Positions 1 through 8,595 of a stretch of DNA of 12,817 nucleotides are shown here, in pieces. The DNA lies in the NCBI GenBank assembly GCA_964644555.1, contig CAZXWI010000044.1, positions 1 through 12,817 on the forward strand. Direction: 5' to 3'. Every line of letters begins with the position of its first letter. Positions within the stretch are counted from its first letter, which is position 1. Source of the stretch: RUG14186 sp964644555. Lineage in GTDB: Bacteria; Bacillota; Clostridia; Eubacteriales; Anaerofustaceae. The notes below the pieces were generated by a model. It was given only the letters and a program-made list of their open reading frames with translations, searched no databases and was not told where the DNA came from. The translations under genes were made by a program, and so were the position numbers.

Positions 1-1
1 T

Positions 2-628
2 TGTTATCTTACTGTTTACGATACATGCGAAAATACTATTGAAATTAAAAAATCACAATTTATTACAAAACTGATACATGTTGAAAGCGAAGACGAAGTA
101 AATCTGTATTTGGAAGAAATAAGAAAACAACATTATAAAGCAAACCATAATTGCTATGCTTATATTATAGGTGAAAACAAAAATTCGAAGAAAGCTTCCG
201 ACGATGGAGAACCCTCGGGTACAGCCGGCAAACCTATATTATCCGTATTGGAGAACAGCGAACTTACAAATGTTTTAGGTGTTGTTACTCGTTATTTCGG
301 AGGAATCAAACTCGGTGCATCGGGGCTTTGCAGGGCATATTCTCAATCGATGAGCGATTGCGTGAAAAAAAGCAATATCATAAAAAGGGTATATTGCTCC
401 GAGGTTAAATTTGAGGCGGATTATTCCTTTTATTCCAGATTGGAAGCGTATTTAATGCAAAACAATTATGTGATTAGCGATAAACAGTTTACGAATAATA
501 CACAAATAAAAGTATTTATCCCATTAGATGAGGTAAGTAAAGTAAAAGAAGATATCATACAGCTCAGCCTTGGGCAATGCAACGGAGAGATTTTATCCGA
601 TAAATACATCAGCATTTCGGAGGAATAG
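2..628 (+). CDS. YigZ/IMPACT family protein (UPF0029), 5' end outside window
   Basis: The reading frame is open from base 2, so the gene starts left of the window. About 208 residues are visible, and the family is about 205-220 long, so only a few residues are missing. The first visible residues (CYLTVYDTCENTIEIKKSQF) match the family's usual N-terminus. The diagnostic blocks follow: HNCYAY, then DDGEPSGTAGKP, then VVTRYFGGIKLGASGLCRAY. The C-terminal third fits the small DUF1949-type domain. The family is related to eukaryotic IMPACT; its bacterial role is unsettled, with ribosome or translation links suggested but no accepted reaction. An in-frame TTG at 110 lies inside conserved sequence and is not the start. 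The stop directly abuts the ruvA ATG. The GGAGG at 619-623 that serves ruvA lies inside this gene, so the two are probably co-transcribed and coupled. The family call is firm; the function is unknown. Confidence 0.9.
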   Translation, partial: CYLTVYDTCENTIEIKKSQFITKLIHVESEDEVNLYLEEIRKQHYKANHNCYAYIIGENKNSKKASDDGEPSGTAGKPILSVLENSELTNVLGVVTRYFGGIKLGASGLCRAYSQSMSDCVKKSNIIKRVYCSEVKFEADYSFYSRLEAYLMQNNYVISDKQFTNNTQIKVFIPLDEVSKVKEDIIQLSLGQCNGEILSDKYISISEE

Positions 629-1225
629 ATGTTAGATTTTATATATGGTAGAATTGAAAGAACCACCGATAAAGAACTTGTAATAAATTGTAACGGCATA
701 GGGTATTTACTTTCCTGTTCGTACAACACATTAATTCATTTAAACGATAAAACCACCGAAGTTAAGGTTTACACATATCTTGCGGTAAAAGAAAACGGAC
801 TCGAACTCTACGGGTTTTACACCATGGAAGAGAGAGAAATGTATCTTAGGCTTATTGATGTTTCCAAAGTAGGTCCTAAAGTAGCCCTCAGCATATTGTC
901 GATGTATACACCGAATGAGGTAGCTAAAATAATTTCACTTGGAGATCATAAGAGTCTATCTAAAGCATCCGGAGTCGGTAAAAAGCTTGCCGAGAGCATA
1001 ATTTTTAATTTGAAAGATAAATTTACAGAAATTAATGACATTGATTACATCGTGGATGAAAGTGATTTGCTTGTAGACGCCGGAGTGAAAGACGAATCCC
1101 TCATGGGGCTTATGTCATTGGGATTTGACCGAAGTTTTGCAATCAAGCTTATTAACGAAGTATATAATGACACTATGAAAGTTGAGGAGGTTATCGCCGC
1201 AGTGCTTAAAAGCGTAGGCAATTAA
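629..1225 (+). CDS. ruvA: Holliday junction branch migration protein RuvA
   Basis: RuvA binds four-way DNA junctions as a tetramer and loads the RuvB motor for branch migration during recombinational repair. The 198 residues match the usual length (E. coli 203). An OB-fold domain comes first (about 1-63, beginning MLDFIYGRI and ending LELYGF). Two helix-hairpin-helix motifs follow (DVSKVGPKVALSIL around 77-90, ASGVGKKLAESI around 113-124). A flexible acidic linker (about 134-150) leads to the C-terminal RuvB-binding domain (about 155-198, LMSLGF...VEEVIAAVLK). In the acidic pin the E. coli E55/D56 pair reads E55/N56 here. The ATG start has GGAGG at 619-623, 5 nt away, and follows the upstream stop with no gap. 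ruvB begins 2 nt after its stop. No ruvC is seen in the window; it may lie further left or elsewhere. Confidence 0.97.
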   Translation: MLDFIYGRIERTTDKELVINCNGIGYLLSCSYNTLIHLNDKTTEVKVYTYLAVKENGLELYGFYTMEEREMYLRLIDVSKVGPKVALSILSMYTPNEVAKIISLGDHKSLSKASGVGKKLAESIIFNLKDKFTEINDIDYIVDESDLLVDAGVKDESLMGLMSLGFDRSFAIKLINEVYNDTMKVEEVIAAVLKSVGN

Positions 1226-1227
1226 AA

Positions 1228-2256
1228 ATGGATAAACGCATTGTTACATCAAAAGAAACCAAAGCAGATTTTGAAATCGAACAATCATTACGCCCGTCCC
1301 TTCTCAGTGAGTATGTAGGGCAGGACAGCGTAAAAAAACGTCTTGAAATATTCATTAAAGCCGCCAAGGAAAGGGGCGAGGCGCTTGATCATGTTTTGCT
1401 TTACGGACCTCCGGGGCTAGGCAAAACGACCCTTGCTCATGTTATTGCAAACGAAATGAATGTCAATATAAGAATAACAAGCGGCCCTGCCATAGAAAAA
1501 GCAGGAGATTTGGCAGCGCTTCTCACATCGTTAAAAGAAAATGATGTATTGTTTATCGATGAAATTCACAGGCTCAATAAAGCGGTTGAAGAAGTTTTGT
1601 ATCCGGCAATGGAGGACTTTGCCCTTGATATTATAATAGGTAAAGGACCCGGCTCAAAAGCGATACGAATCGACTTACAGCCATTTACCCTAATCGGTGC
1701 AACCACAAGGGCAGGGCTTATATCCTCCCCGCTTCGTGATCGTTTCGGAATAATAAACAAACTTGAAATGTATTCCGATAATGACTTAAAACGCATTGTA
1801 AACAGAAGTGCAGGAATATTAAATGTAAAGATAGACGACAGTGGTTCGGAAGAATTAGCACGCCGTTCAAGAGGAACACCCCGTATTGCCAACAGATTTT
1901 TGAAAAGAGTCAGAGATTATGTTCAGGTAACGGGCTGCGAAATAATAGATAAGCAGGCAGCCTCGGATGCATTGGAATTATTGGAAGTAGATATGCTCGG
2001 GCTTGATAAAACGGATATAAATTTACTCGAGGTCATAATCGGTAAATTTTCGGGAGGTCCTGTTGGGCTTGATACATTATCGGCTATTTTGGGAGAAGAA
2101 AAAGAAACGATTGAAGATGTATACGAACCGTATCTTATGCAGCTCGGATTTATAAAAAGAACCCCACGAGGAAGAGTGGCAACTCCGAATGCGTATAAGC
2201 ATTTGGGAATGGAATACCCATACGATGATTTTATTATGGAAGATGAGATAGATTGA
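1228..2256 (+). CDS. ruvB: Holliday junction branch migration ATPase RuvB
   Basis: RuvB is the AAA+ hexameric motor that pulls DNA through the RuvA-junction complex. The 342 residues are typical. Visible parts: the N-terminal LRPSLLSEYVGQ box (21-32), Walker A GPPGLGKTT (60-68), Walker B LFIDEIHRL (108-116), sensor 1 GATTRAG (157-163), an arginine finger in SPLRDRFG (R170), sensor 2 GTPRIANR (216-223), and a winged-helix C-terminal domain with the DNA-contacting RTPRGR turn (311-316). No key residue is missing. The ATG lies 2 nt after the ruvA stop. Its Shine-Dalgarno is weak (only AGG at 1216-1218), which suggests translation is coupled to ruvA. The queA ATG overlaps its last base. Confidence 0.98.
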   Translation: MDKRIVTSKETKADFEIEQSLRPSLLSEYVGQDSVKKRLEIFIKAAKERGEALDHVLLYGPPGLGKTTLAHVIANEMNVNIRITSGPAIEKAGDLAALLTSLKENDVLFIDEIHRLNKAVEEVLYPAMEDFALDIIIGKGPGSKAIRIDLQPFTLIGATTRAGLISSPLRDRFGIINKLEMYSDNDLKRIVNRSAGILNVKIDDSGSEELARRSRGTPRIANRFLKRVRDYVQVTGCEIIDKQAASDALELLEVDMLGLDKTDINLLEVIIGKFSGGPVGLDTLSAILGEEKETIEDVYEPYLMQLGFIKRTPRGRVATPNAYKHLGMEYPYDDFIMEDEID

Positions 2257-3281
2257 TGAGAACAGATGATTTTGATTATTATTTACCGCAGGAATTAATT
2301 GCTCAGCATGCCCTTGATGACAGAACTTCGTCAAGGCTTCTTGTGGTGGACAGAGCAAACGATACTATATACGACAAACATTTTTACGATATAATCGACT
2401 ACCTAAACGAAGGAGATACTCTGGTTTTAAATAATTCTAAGGTAATACCTGCAAGAATATACGGCACAAAAGCTCAAACAGGTGCATCGATTGAATTTTT
2501 GCTTCACAAAAGATATTCAGAACATACCTGGGAAGTTATGGCAAAGCCGGGAAAACGCCTTAAAATAGGCACGGAAGTAATTTTTCCGGAGGGTCTTGTT
2601 GCCGTTGTTAAAGACAAGAAAGAAGATGGTCTTATTGATGTGGAATTTAAATATGACGGTAGTTTCTTCGAAATATTACACAAAATAGGCACTATGCCGC
2701 TTCCGCCGTATATAAGAGAAAAGCTCAACGACCAAGACAGATATCAAACCGTATATGCTCAAAAGGAAGGCTCCAGTGCTGCACCTACGGCAGGTCTTCA
2801 TTTTACGACTGAACTTTTGGAGAAAATAAAAAATAAAAATGTAAATATCGTATATATTACTTTGCATGTAGGCTTGGGAACATTTCTTCCTGTAAGCAGC
2901 GATAATATAGAAGAACATACCATGCATACCGAATATTACGAAATAAGCGAAGAAGCCGCAAACACAATCAGACAAACCAAAGAAAACGGAAAGCGTGTTA
3001 TTTGCGTTGGAACAACGAGCGTAAGAACATTGGAAAGTTGTGCGGCGGCAAATGACGGAAAAATCGTGGCGGAAAATAGGGAAACGAATATCTTTATTTA
3101 TCCCGGATTCGAATTTAAAGTTACGGATTGCCTTATCACGAATTTTCATTTGCCGAAATCCACATTGCTCATGCTGATATCGGCATTTTACGATAAGGAC
3201 AAAATATTGAATGTGTATAAACATGCCGTTGAAGAAAAATACAGATTTTTCAGTTTCGGTGATGCTATGTTTTTAAAATAA
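2256..3281 (+). CDS. queA: S-adenosylmethionine:tRNA ribosyltransferase-isomerase QueA
   Basis: QueA transfers and isomerises the ribosyl part of SAM onto preQ1 at position 34 of GUN-anticodon tRNAs, giving epoxyqueuosine. The protein has 341 residues. Family blocks are all present: DFDYYLPQELIAQ near the start, DRTSSRLLVVDR (22-33), LNNSKVIPARIYG (58-70), PLPPYI (148-153), RYQTVYA (162-168), SSAAPTAGLHFT (173-184), HVGLGTFLPV (204-213), MHTEYYEI (223-230) and TNFHLPKSTLLML (295-307). A TTG three bases upstream is in frame, but the ATG at 2256 is preferred: it shares the last A of the ruvB TGA (TGATG), a common re-initiation arrangement. The matching next step, queG, lies further along the same run. 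tgt, whose product inserts preQ1 into the tRNA, is not in the window. Confidence 0.97.
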   Translation: MRTDDFDYYLPQELIAQHALDDRTSSRLLVVDRANDTIYDKHFYDIIDYLNEGDTLVLNNSKVIPARIYGTKAQTGASIEFLLHKRYSEHTWEVMAKPGKRLKIGTEVIFPEGLVAVVKDKKEDGLIDVEFKYDGSFFEILHKIGTMPLPPYIREKLNDQDRYQTVYAQKEGSSAAPTAGLHFTTELLEKIKNKNVNIVYITLHVGLGTFLPVSSDNIEEHTMHTEYYEISEEAANTIRQTKENGKRVICVGTTSVRTLESCAAANDGKIVAENRETNIFIYPGFEFKVTDCLITNFHLPKSTLLMLISAFYDKDKILNVYKHAVEEKYRFFSFGDAMFLK

Positions 3282-3295
3282 GAAAGGGATAATGT

Positions 3296-4495
3296 ATGAA
3301 AAGGGGATTATCAGACAGATTAAAAGATTTTACTCCCAGTGTAACGCTGGAAATTTCTGCTTTGGCAAACGAACTTAAAGCCAAAGGCAATACTGTGTAC
3401 TCATTCGGAATCGGAGAACCCGATTTTAACATTAATGATGAAATAAAAAATGCTGCAATAGAGGCAATAAACGACAATTTTTCTCATTACACTCCCGTAA
3501 ACGGACTGCCTAAACTCAAAGAAGCGGTTTGCACTCGCCTTAAAAGGGAAAACAATCTTGACTACACACCTGATGAGATAATTTGCTCAAACGGAGCTAA
3601 ACACTCTCTGTTTACGGCATTGACCGCCTTGTTATCGTTAGGTGATGAAGTAATAATTCCCTCACCGTATTGGGTCAGCTATGCGGAGATGGTGAAAGTG
3701 GCCGGAGGTGTTCCCGTTATTGCCGAAACAAAATTCGAAGATAGTTTTTTACTTCAGCCGGATTGTTTAAGAGAAAAAATAAACGATAAAACGAAAGCAT
3801 TGATAATCAATAACCCCTCCAACCCCACAGGCACAATATATGATTTGCCCTTATTGAAAGAATTAGCTGAAATATGCGTGGAGTATGGTATATACATTAT
3901 CAGTGATGAGATATACGACAAATTCCTTTACGATAACAATACTCATTACTCAACCGCAGCTATTTCCGATGAAGTAAAAGATATTACCATAACCATAAAC
4001 GGGATGTCGAAGACATACGCAATGCCCGGTTGGCGACTCGGTTATACTGCGGCAAACAAAGAGATAATCAAAGCTATGGGAAGTATTCAGGGGCAATGTG
4101 TTTCGCACCCTTGCGCAATAACTCAGGTGGCATCAATTAAAGCTTTGGATATGGATCAATCTTTTGTCGGTGAAATGGTTAAAGAATACGACAGACGAAG
4201 AAAATATATGCTGAGTGTATTCGATGAAATCAAGGGTCTTAGATATGTTGAGCCAAAAGGGGCTTTTTATGTTTTTGTGGATATAAACCAATTTCTCAAT
4301 AAAGAATATAACAAAACATTTGTTACAAACTCCGCTGAATTTGCTCAGTGCTTGCTCAATCAATGCAATGTTGTGGTAATTCCGGGTTCTGCATTCGGTC
4401 AGGAAGGTTTTGTGAGATTTTCATACGCATGTTCTTACGCGGATATAGTTAAGGGGCTTGATATATTCAAAGAATTTCTTACACAGGTAAATTAA
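3296..4495 (+). CDS. Class I PLP-dependent aminotransferase, aspartate/aromatic aminotransferase type
   Basis: This fold-type I PLP enzyme probably transfers amino groups between aspartate (or aromatic amino acids) and 2-oxoglutarate. It has 399 residues, as expected for the Bacillus-type (subgroup I-gamma) aspartate aminotransferases. Visible landmarks: FGIGEPDF (37-44), HYTPVNG (64-70), SNGAKHSLF (98-106, phosphate binding), SPYWVSY (123-129, ring-stacking W126), NNPSNPTGT (172-180), SDEIYDKF (203-210, D204 and Y207 contacting the cofactor), NGMSKTYAMPGWRLGY (235-250, Schiff-base K239) and VRFSYA (373-378, R374 binding the substrate carboxylate). The ATG has AAAGGGA at 3283-3289. It lies 14 nt after queA, the widest gap in the run, and its stop overlaps the polA ATG by one base (TAATG). 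Exact substrate cannot be read from sequence, so no symbol is given. Confidence 0.93.
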   Translation: MKRGLSDRLKDFTPSVTLEISALANELKAKGNTVYSFGIGEPDFNINDEIKNAAIEAINDNFSHYTPVNGLPKLKEAVCTRLKRENNLDYTPDEIICSNGAKHSLFTALTALLSLGDEVIIPSPYWVSYAEMVKVAGGVPVIAETKFEDSFLLQPDCLREKINDKTKALIINNPSNPTGTIYDLPLLKELAEICVEYGIYIISDEIYDKFLYDNNTHYSTAAISDEVKDITITINGMSKTYAMPGWRLGYTAANKEIIKAMGSIQGQCVSHPCAITQVASIKALDMDQSFVGEMVKEYDRRRKYMLSVFDEIKGLRYVEPKGAFYVFVDINQFLNKEYNKTFVTNSAEFAQCLLNQCNVVVIPGSAFGQEGFVRFSYACSYADIVKGLDIFKEFLTQVN

Positions 4496-7104
4496 TGAAC
4501 AAAAATATTATTGTTATAGATACAATGTCATTATTATACAAGGCATTTTACGGCGTCAGGCCAATGCATTCATCGGACTCGACTCCCACAAATGCCGTAT
4601 ATGGGTTTATGAATATGCTTATTAAGCTCATAAGCGATATGAAGCCCGACTACATTTTTGCCGCATCCGATGCAGGTAAAGTTACATTCCGCAGCGAGCT
4701 GTATTCGCAGTACAAAGCAGGCAGACAGGCGATGCCCGATGAAATGCGTGTGCAGATTCCCATTGTGCAAAACATTTTGGAAGCGTGTAAAATAAAATTT
4801 TTATCCTATGAGGGATACGAAGCCGATGATATCATCGGTTATTTGGCGACTTTGGCAGAAAGAGAAAACGATAAATTGACTATCGTTACCGGAGATAGAG
4901 ATTCATTTCAATTATCAAGCGAAAATGTATGCATACTCTATGCCAAAAGGGGAGTCAGCGATACCGTTTCGGTAACTCCCGAATATATCAAAGAAACCTA
5001 TAATTTAGAGGCAAAACAGCTTATTGATTTAAAGGCATTAATGGGTGATAAGTCCGATAATATACCCGGAGTTGCAGGTGTAGGAGAAAAAACCGCATTG
5101 GGGCTTCTTTATTCATACCAAAGCCTTGACGGAGTATATGAAAATATAGAATCCGTTAAAGGAAAGCTTAAAGATAAGCTTATAAACGATAAAGAAAACG
5201 CATACTTAAGCTATAAGTTAGGCACTATATTAAGAGAACTTCCTTTTTCGGTGGACTACGATTCCGCAGATGATTATGATTTGGCAACTCCCGAAGCTGT
5301 GGAAATATTCAGAAAATATGAACTGAAAAATCTTCTCAAATATTTAAATGTGTCAACCGAAGAAGTGCAAACCGAGTCTAAACCGGAAGAAGAATTAATT
5401 ATTTTACAAGATTATCCTACATTAAAGGATATGGAAAATAAAACCGTATCTTTGACATTTGCTTCTTCCGATTTTATCAATACAGCGCTTGCCATTAGCG
5501 ACGGAGAAAAAAATTATCTTATAAAAGATGTTACAGATGAATTTATAAAAGATATCTTCGAAAATGAAAACATAAAGAAGATATTACATGATTGCAAACC
5601 GATATATAAGATTCTGCTTAACAAAGGAATTAAAGCACAGGGAATTATTTTTGATACTATGGTTGCGGCTTATGTGGTCAATGCCGTGGATGAAAGATAT
5701 GATTTAGATTTTCTGGCAAAAAAATATCTTGATTTGACATTGGAGAAAAAAAGCGAAAATGCTCAGCAAAGCATGTTTGATATGCTTGAAAACGAAGATT
5801 ATTCATACCTCGCATCTAAAAGCAATGCGGTATTGAAATTATATAAAGTGCTTTCGGACGAACTGAAAAAAAATGACGAATCAAAGCTGTATTTTGATAT
5901 TGAACATAAATTAATGTTTGTTCTATCTGAAATGGAAAATATCGGTTTCAGAATTGATAAAAATGAGTTAGCGAACATCGGAAACGAGCTTGACGAACGA
6001 ATAGATTTACTTCAAAAAGAGATACTTCGCATTGCAAATAAGGACGAATCGTTTAACATTAACTCCACAAAGCAGTTGGGAACACTTCTGTTTGACGAAT
6101 TAGGGCTTCCTGTAATAAAGAAAACAAAAACCGGTTATTCCACAGATATAGAAGTGCTTGAAGCATTGGAGGATAAACACCCGATAATACCGCTTATCGT
6201 AGAGCAGCGAAAACTCGTTAAACTCAATTCGACATATGTAAAAGGAATGATCAAGCTTATCGATAAAGACAATCGAATTCATTCCACATTCAATCAAACT
6301 ATCACCACAACGGGCAGAATATCATCATCAAATCCGAATTTACAAAATATTCCCGTCAAAACAGAAGAAGGTAAAGTAATAAGAAAAGTTTTTGTGCCTA
6401 AAAATGACGATTATCTTTTGGTTTCGGCAGATTATTCTCAAATTGAACTTAGGGTATTAGCTCATATCGCAAACGACAGCAATATGATAGAGGCTTTTAA
6501 AAACAATATCGATATTCATACCAAAACCGCCTCGGAAGTATTCGGTGTAAAGATAGACGATGTAACAAAAGAGCAGCGTTCCAAAGCAAAAGCCGTAAAT
6601 TTCGGCATTGTTTACGGAATAAGTGGATTCGGGCTTGGCAAAAACCTTAAAATTTCACAAAGGGAAGCAAAACAATATATCGAAGCGTATCTCGACAGAT
6701 TCCCGAATGTGCAAAAATACATGAAAGATATCGTTGAATTTGCCAAAGAAAACGGATATGTGCAGACGCTTTTAGGCAGACGCCGATACATCTCTGAGAT
6801 AAATTCAAAGAATTACACACTCCGTTCTTTCGGTGAACGCACGGCACTTAATACGCCCATACAAGGCACAGCTGCCGACATCATAAAGATTGCAATGGTG
6901 GAAGTAAATAGCGAATTAAAGAAGAGGAATATGAAATCAAGTTTGATTTTGCAAATTCATGACGAGCTTATAATTGATGCACATAAAGACGAAATTGGTG
7001 TTGTTGTTGATATATTAAGAGATAAAATGGAACACGCTTTAGAATTAAATGTTCCGTTATTTATTGATATATCGTATGGAAAGACTTGGTATGAAGCAAA
7101 ATAA
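4495..7104 (+). CDS. polA: DNA polymerase I
   Basis: Pol I removes RNA primers and fills gaps in lagging-strand and excision-repair synthesis. The protein has 869 residues in three regions. The 5'-3' flap nuclease is at about 1-290: VIDTMSLLYKAFYG at the N-terminus, YEGYEADDIIGYLA (105-118), VTGDRDSFQL (131-140), GDKSDNIPGVAGVGEKTA (184-201). A 3'-5' exonuclease-like domain follows (about 300-470). The polymerase comes last: STTGR-type block TTTGRISSSNPNLQNIP (604-620), motif A DYSQIELRVLAH (646-657, D646), motif B on the O helix RSKAKAVNFGIVYG (695-708) and motif C QIHDELI (820-826, D823). In the middle domain the DxE motif is absent (VSLTFASSDF) and the last acidic motif reads YLASKSNAVLKL, so proofreading is probably lost, as in Taq and several Bacillus enzymes. 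It overlaps the previous gene by 1 nt and coaE by 14 nt. Confidence 0.98.
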   Translation: MNKNIIVIDTMSLLYKAFYGVRPMHSSDSTPTNAVYGFMNMLIKLISDMKPDYIFAASDAGKVTFRSELYSQYKAGRQAMPDEMRVQIPIVQNILEACKIKFLSYEGYEADDIIGYLATLAERENDKLTIVTGDRDSFQLSSENVCILYAKRGVSDTVSVTPEYIKETYNLEAKQLIDLKALMGDKSDNIPGVAGVGEKTALGLLYSYQSLDGVYENIESVKGKLKDKLINDKENAYLSYKLGTILRELPFSVDYDSADDYDLATPEAVEIFRKYELKNLLKYLNVSTEEVQTESKPEEELIILQDYPTLKDMENKTVSLTFASSDFINTALAISDGEKNYLIKDVTDEFIKDIFENENIKKILHDCKPIYKILLNKGIKAQGIIFDTMVAAYVVNAVDERYDLDFLAKKYLDLTLEKKSENAQQSMFDMLENEDYSYLASKSNAVLKLYKVLSDELKKNDESKLYFDIEHKLMFVLSEMENIGFRIDKNELANIGNELDERIDLLQKEILRIANKDESFNINSTKQLGTLLFDELGLPVIKKTKTGYSTDIEVLEALEDKHPIIPLIVEQRKLVKLNSTYVKGMIKLIDKDNRIHSTFNQTITTTGRISSSNPNLQNIPVKTEEGKVIRKVFVPKNDDYLLVSADYSQIELRVLAHIANDSNMIEAFKNNIDIHTKTASEVFGVKIDDVTKEQRSKAKAVNFGIVYGISGFGLGKNLKISQREAKQYIEAYLDRFPNVQKYMKDIVEFAKENGYVQTLLGRRRYISEINSKNYTLRSFGERTALNTPIQGTAADIIKIAMVEVNSELKKRNMKSSLILQIHDELIIDAHKDEIGVVVDILRDKMEHALELNVPLFIDISYGKTWYEAK

Positions 7105-7702
7105 GACAAATATTATCGGGATAACAGGCGGTATCGGTAGCGGCAAATCGACGGTGGCAAAGCTGTTAGCGGAGAATTTGTCATCTGTCTTGATTGATGC
7201 TGATAAACTATCTCGTGAAGTTATGACAGGGGAAGATATAAAAGAACAAATAAAACTCAATATCTCGCCCGATGTTTTTGATGAAAATAATATTTTAGAT
7301 AGAAAAAAGTTGGCAGATATTATTTTTAACGATGACAAAATGCGAAATAAACTCAACGAAATAGTTCACCCATTAGTTAGGGAGCTGTTTTGGGAAAGAG
7401 TAAATGAAAATCAAAATGCAGATTTTATTATTTACGATTGTCCGTTGCTTATCGAGGCTGGTTTAACCGAAGATGTGGATTGTATTGTAATCGTCTATCT
7501 CGATTATGAAACGCAGATACAAAGAGTAATGATTAGGGACAAATGCAGCAGAGATGTTGCCGTATCAAAAATCAATGCACAAATGGATATGGACGATAAG
7601 ATAAAGTTCGGTGATTTTGTAATATATAACGATTCGGGAATTGATGAATTAAAAAAATCCATAGAATTTGTCGGAACTTTTCTGAGGCAATCATGTATTT
7701 AG
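7091..7702 (+). CDS. coaE: Dephospho-CoA kinase
   Basis: CoaE phosphorylates the 3'-hydroxyl of dephospho-CoA with ATP, the last step of coenzyme A synthesis. It has 203 residues, a normal length. The P-loop GITGGIGSGKST is at 10-21, then LIDADKLSREV (34-44), HPLVRELF (93-100) in the CoA-binding region, YDCPLLIEAGL (115-125), and the lid and base-binding region with RVMIRDKCSRDVA (145-157) and INAQM (161-165). The frame is open further upstream, but ATG 7091 puts the P-loop at its usual distance from the N-terminus and has GGAAAG at 7078-7083 with a 7-nt gap; an ATG at 7076 is a weaker alternative. It overlaps the polA end by 14 nt and queG by 10 nt. polA and coaE are also neighbours in Bacilli, where mutM usually sits between them; mutM is absent here. 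Confidence 0.97.
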   Translation: MKQNKTNIIGITGGIGSGKSTVAKLLAENLSSVLIDADKLSREVMTGEDIKEQIKLNISPDVFDENNILDRKKLADIIFNDDKMRNKLNEIVHPLVRELFWERVNENQNADFIIYDCPLLIEAGLTEDVDCIVIVYLDYETQIQRVMIRDKCSRDVAVSKINAQMDMDDKIKFGDFVIYNDSGIDELKKSIEFVGTFLRQSCI

Positions 7703-8595
7703 ACTTACTTAAGAAATTAGCTGAAGAATGTGAAATCGACTTGATAGGGATAGTTGATTTAAATTTGCTTGATGAAATAAAATCAACGCTTCCTATTTCG
7801 AATGATGAGGCGCTTGCGTTTTACAGCGGCTCGTTTTCGGATAGAACCGATATAACCAAAGCTTGGCATAATGCAAGGGGAGTAATATCGTTTGCATTAT
7901 CGTATAACACAAAACTAACAGATAACGCTGTTGACTCAGACTGTGTGAGAATCTCAAAGGCAAGCTTCGGCACGGATTATCATAAAGTGCTTAAAGCCAA
8001 GGCAGAAACGCTCATGGACAAGTTTTGCGAAGTCTATGAGTGTCAATATAAAGTATTTGTCGATACGGGTGTATTGAGCGACAGGCTCTTGGCATATTGT
8101 GCAGGAATAGGATTTTACGGGAAAAATCATTTTATTATCAATGAAAAATTCGGCAGTTTCATCTTTCTCGGGCATATTTTAACCGATATTGAGTTAAATA
8201 ATAAAGTAACTGCCGCAGAATGTAAATGCGGTGAGTGCGATAAATGTATCAAAGCTTGCCCGTGTGGTGCATACGATAATGATATTTCGCTGAATTATTC
8301 AAAATGCATATCGTATCTTAATCAAAAAGGATGGGAATACCCAAAGACCAACTACATCTACGGCTGTGATATATGTCAAAATGTGTGTGTGTTTAATAAG
8401 AACGCACCGAAAGACATTCATGAAGAATTTTATGATTCGATTGATAATGTAATCGTTAAAATAGATGATATAATGGATATGTCAAAAGAAGATTTTGATT
8501 TAAGATATTCGTCTAAAGCCCTTGCTTGGCGAGGTCTTAAAAATCTAAAGAAAAATTGCAAAACGATTTTAAACAGAAAAGGGAATTGGCAATGA
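7693..8595 (+). CDS. queG: Epoxyqueuosine reductase QueG
   Basis: QueG is a cobalamin-dependent iron-sulfur enzyme that reduces epoxyqueuosine to queuosine on tRNA, the step after QueA. Visible parts: GTDYHKVLK (93-101), VDTGVLSDR (123-131, with the likely proton donor D124), AGIGFYGKNHFI (137-148), GSFIFLGHILTDIEL (154-168), then two [4Fe-4S] ligand sets. The first is CGECDKCIKACP (179-190). The second uses C205 (SKCISYL) with CDICQNVC (225-232). It has 300 residues, compared with about 380 in E. coli and B. subtilis: it ends soon after the clusters and lacks the C-terminal HEAT-like extension. The ATG has GAGG at 7684-7687, overlaps the coaE end by 10 nt, and the gene end overlaps the rpe start by 4 nt (ATGA). 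Its need for cobalamin fits with cobT in the same window. Confidence 0.95.
   Translation: MYLDLLKKLAEECEIDLIGIVDLNLLDEIKSTLPISNDEALAFYSGSFSDRTDITKAWHNARGVISFALSYNTKLTDNAVDSDCVRISKASFGTDYHKVLKAKAETLMDKFCEVYECQYKVFVDTGVLSDRLLAYCAGIGFYGKNHFIINEKFGSFIFLGHILTDIELNNKVTAAECKCGECDKCIKACPCGAYDNDISLNYSKCISYLNQKGWEYPKTNYIYGCDICQNVCVFNKNAPKDIHEEFYDSIDNVIVKIDDIMDMSKEDFDLRYSSKALAWRGLKNLKKNCKTILNRKGNWQ

Noticed and set aside
110..112. TTG as the start of the first gene
   Set aside because: The frame is open to the left edge and the upstream codons encode the family's conserved N-terminus, so the true start is outside the window.
2253..2255. TTG as the queA start
   Set aside because: The next codon is an ATG that overlaps the ruvB stop in the common TGATG form; the extra residue adds nothing conserved.
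2676..3224. 182-codon open frame on the minus strand
   Set aside because: It lies wholly opposite queA, whose motifs are intact, and its translation has irregular Cys- and Phe-rich composition with no recognisable domain: a shadow frame.
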